The notes under the pieces are model-generated. The model did no database searches. It worked only from the letters and a program-made list of their open reading frames with translations, and was not told the origin of the DNA. From contig CAMOEO010000022.1 of assembly GCA_946612175.1 (NCBI GenBank), forward strand, positions 1-16,773: a stretch of DNA of 16,773 nucleotides. The letters are read 5' to 3'. How positions within the stretch are numbered: the first letter of the stretch is position 1; every line of letters starts with the position of its first letter. The stretch is from an uncultured Verrucomicrobiota bacterium (GTDB taxonomy: Bacteria; Verrucomicrobiota; Kiritimatiellia; RFP12; UBA3636). This document shows, in pieces, positions 15,014-16,773 of the stretch. The position numbers and the translations under genes are program-made.

Positions 15014-16773
15014 CTATGCCTTTGCGAGCGAGATCGCGGCGGGGTGGCCGTTGAGGTCCAACGGACGGGGGGCAGAGCCCCCCGAACCCCCTGCCTCGAT
15101 CGCGAGGTCGAGGGCGAGGACTTCGCCCTTCACGAACTCCGCGTGGGCGCGGAGGGCCGCGGCGGCCTCGGCGTCGGTGGAGACGGAGAGGCGGATGCGG
15201 TCCGCGACGTCGAGGTCGGCCTCCTTGCGCAGCGACTGCACGTGGGAGACGAACTCGCGCGCGATGCCTTCCGCCACCAGCTCCGGCGTGAGCTTCGGGT
15301 CGAGCGCGACCGTGAGGTCGCCGTCGTTCGCGACAGTGAGGCCCTCGTTCTCGGAGCGCTGGATCAGCACGTCCTCGGGGGACAGCTCGAAGCCATCGAT
15401 GGCTTCGAGCGCTACCTTTCCGCCCGCCTGCAGCTTTGCGATCTCCGCGGCGGGGAGGGCGGCGATGGCGGCGGCGGCGGCCTTCATGCGCGGGCCGAGC
15501 TTCTTGCCGAGGACCTTGAAGTTGGCCTTGGCGGAGAGCGTCACGAAGCGCGATTCGTCGGAGGCGAACTCGACGGCCTTGACGTTGAGCTCCTCGGCGA
15601 TGACGGGCGCCATCGGCGCGAGCGCCTCCTCGAAGCCCGGCGCGGCGCACACGACGACGGCGCGGGCGAGCGGCTGGCGGACCTTGAGGTTCCGCTGCTT
15701 GCGCAGGTTGTGGCCGAGGGCGACGGCGCGCTGCGCGGCGGCCATGCGCGATTCAAGCGCGACGTCGCGCGCGGCGGCGTTCGGCTCGGGGAAGGCGCAG
15801 AGGTGCACCGACTCGGGCATGTCCGCGCCGCGCAGGTTGCGGTAGATCTCCTCGGCGATGAACGGCGTGAAGGGCGCCGCGATCTTGCAGAGCTGCACCA
15901 GCACGTAGCGCAGCGTGCGGTAGGCGTGGCGCTTGTCGGCGTCGTCCTCCGACTTCCAGAAGCGGCGGCGCGAGCGGCGGATGTACCAGTTGGTGAGGTT
16001 CTCGACGAAGGCGACGAACGGGCGCACGGACTTCTGCAGGTCGTAGCGGTCCATCGCGGCGGTGACGTCCGCGACGAGCGTCTCGAGCGAGGAGACGATC
16101 CAGCGGTCGAGCTCGTTCGGGGAGTCGGGCGTCTCGAGCCGCTCCTCGTGCCAGCCGTCGACGTTCGCGTAGGTGACGAAGAACGAGTAGGCGTTCCACC
16201 ACGGGATCAGCAGGTCGCGCAGGATCTGGCGCACGCCGCTCTCGCTGAAGCGCAGGTTCTCGGCGCGTACGACGGCCGAGTTGATCATGTAGAGGCGCAC
16301 CGCGTCCGCCCCGCAGGAGGAGACGAGCTCCATCGGGTCGGGGTAGTTCTTGAGGTGCTTGCTCATCTTCTTGCCGTCCTCGGCGAGCACGAGGCCGTTC
16401 ACGACGACGTGCTTGTAGGGCGACTGGTCGAAGAGGAGGGTGCCGAGCACCATGAGCGAGTAGAACCAGCCGCGCGTCTGGTCGAGGCCCTCGGCGATGA
16501 AGTCGGCGGGGAAGCGCCTGAGGAAGGCCTCCTTGTCCGGGAACGCGAACGGGTAGTGGACCTGCGCGTAGGGCATCGAGCCGGACTCGAACCAGCAGTC
16601 GAGCACCTCGGGCGTGCGGCGGTAGGTCTTGCCGTCCCTGCGGATGACGATCTTGTCGACGAAGTGCTTGTGCAGGTCCGTGACCTTCTCGCCGGAGAGC
16701 GCCTCGAGCTCGGCGACCGAGCCGACGCAGATGAGGTCGTTCTCGTCCTCGTCGTTCACCCAGATCGGGATGC
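15014..16773 (-). CDS. ileS: isoleucyl-tRNA synthetase, type 2, C-terminal part
   Basis: A cytoplasmic class I synthetase that charges tRNA-Ile. The gene runs off the right end, so about 586 C-terminal residues of an enzyme of roughly 1050 aa are present. The fragment begins in IPIWVNDEDEN. It includes GLDQTRGWFYSLMVLG, the KMSKS-type loop KMSKHLKNYPDP (KMSKH at 16355-16369), GADAVRLYMINSAVVRAE, and the anticodon-binding domain (NWYIRRSRRRFW). The NYPDP and VVRAE phrases mark the eukaryote-like type 2 IleRS. That group is known for natural mupirocin resistance, unlike type 1 enzymes with KMSKSLGN. The GTG at 16759 is not the start; the frame continues upstream. Close to the C-terminus a GC-rich hairpin sequence has been absorbed in frame (15067-15095). 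The gene converges on the exported-protein operon. Confidence 0.95.
   Translation of the reverse strand, partial: IPIWVNDEDENDLICVGSVAELEALSGEKVTDLHKHFVDKIVIRRDGKTYRRTPEVLDCWFESGSMPYAQVHYPFAFPDKEAFLRRFPADFIAEGLDQTRGWFYSLMVLGTLLFDQSPYKHVVVNGLVLAEDGKKMSKHLKNYPDPMELVSSCGADAVRLYMINSAVVRAENLRFSESGVRQILRDLLIPWWNAYSFFVTYANVDGWHEERLETPDSPNELDRWIVSSLETLVADVTAAMDRYDLQKSVRPFVAFVENLTNWYIRRSRRRFWKSEDDADKRHAYRTLRYVLVQLCKIAAPFTPFIAEEIYRNLRGADMPESVHLCAFPEPNAAARDVALESRMAAAQRAVALGHNLRKQRNLKVRQPLARAVVVCAAPGFEEALAPMAPVIAEELNVKAVEFASDESRFVTLSAKANFKVLGKKLGPRMKAAAAAIAALPAAEIAKLQAGGKVALEAIDGFELSPEDVLIQRSENEGLTVANDGDLTVALDPKLTPELVAEGIAREFVSHVQSLRKEADLDVADRIRLSVSTDAEAAAALRAHAEFVKGEVLALDLAIEAGGSGGSAPRPLDLNGHPAAISLAKA
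15061..15095. repeat. REP-like GC hairpin inside the 3' end of ileS
   Basis: GGGGGGCAGAGCCCCCC at 15067-15083 is a perfect 7-bp stem with a 3-base loop, followed by GAACCCCCTGCC. Similar G-tract/C-tract elements occur as dispersed palindromic repeats in many GC-rich genomes. Here the element is read in frame and adds a GGSGGSAPR stretch between two otherwise ordinary C-terminal segments of IleRS (LDLAIEA and LDLNGHPAAISLA). It looks like an insertion tolerated in a surface loop. Confidence 0.55.

Noticed and set aside
10275..15650. 1791-aa antisense open frame
   Set aside because: It overlaps the 1521-aa gene and ileS in the wrong frame and shows only composition-driven sequence.
1..16773. 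tRNA or rRNA genes
   Set aside because: I scanned the intergenic gaps by eye (1-276, 1246-1528, 3650-3862, 10283-10340, 14907-15013) and saw no cloverleaf with a GTTCRANNC T-arm or other rRNA-like stretch. The TTCAACC repeats only superficially resemble T-loops.
1..16773. Insertion sequence or prophage
   Set aside because: No transposase, integrase or phage structural gene is recognisable; the repeats are short tandem or palindromic elements without a coding core.

Overview
The window is about 70 % GC DNA from a bacterium. It holds the inner parts of two aminoacyl-tRNA synthetase neighbourhoods with a block of large exported proteins between them. Four features suggest a gut- or sediment-type PVC bacterium, most likely Kiritimatiellota or Lentisphaerota within Verrucomicrobiota: the eukaryote-like (type 2) isoleucyl-tRNA synthetase, very large secreted proteins with CBM9-like, FlgD-Ig-like and NHL-propeller modules, an InlB-type B-repeat, and an alpha/beta hydrolase of a type I associate with these phyla. 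The taxonomic placement is inference from protein style, not from a marker gene search.

Layout. Bases 1-276 are non-coding: 9-bp minisatellites in opposite orientations, two hairpins and a promoter. A DppB/OppB-type ABC permease follows (277-1245), without its usual partner genes nearby. Bases 1246-1528 are a pyrimidine-rich gap with a 9-bp minisatellite and a 14-bp tandem repeat directly before gltX (1529-2875). gltX converges, with a 6-base gap, on an alpha/beta hydrolase on the minus strand (2882-3649). A 213-bp divergent regulatory region separates that hydrolase from a rightward three-gene operon. The operon encodes an 823-aa exported protein with an InlB-like and a PKD-like module (3863-6334), a 1312-aa exported propeller protein (6344-10282) and a 1521-aa exported propeller protein (10341-14906). 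The right edge is the 3' part of ileS on the minus strand (15014 to beyond the end).

How the genes may work together. The three operon proteins all have signal peptides and no recognisable cytoplasmic enzyme domain. They carry several putative carbohydrate-binding modules. The second and third share a common core (FlgD-Ig, beta-propeller, an EF-hand-like Ca loop, CBM9-like tail and similar last residues), so they look like diverged paralogues. I infer a surface or periplasmic glycan-binding or processing system of unknown chemistry. The divergent alpha/beta hydrolase may be an ester-removing partner.

The most unusual non-coding signals are the TTCAACC 9-mer arrays and a recurrent extended -10 motif (TGCTAnnnT). 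Twice this motif lies only 8-9 bases before an ATG, which suggests leaderless transcripts.
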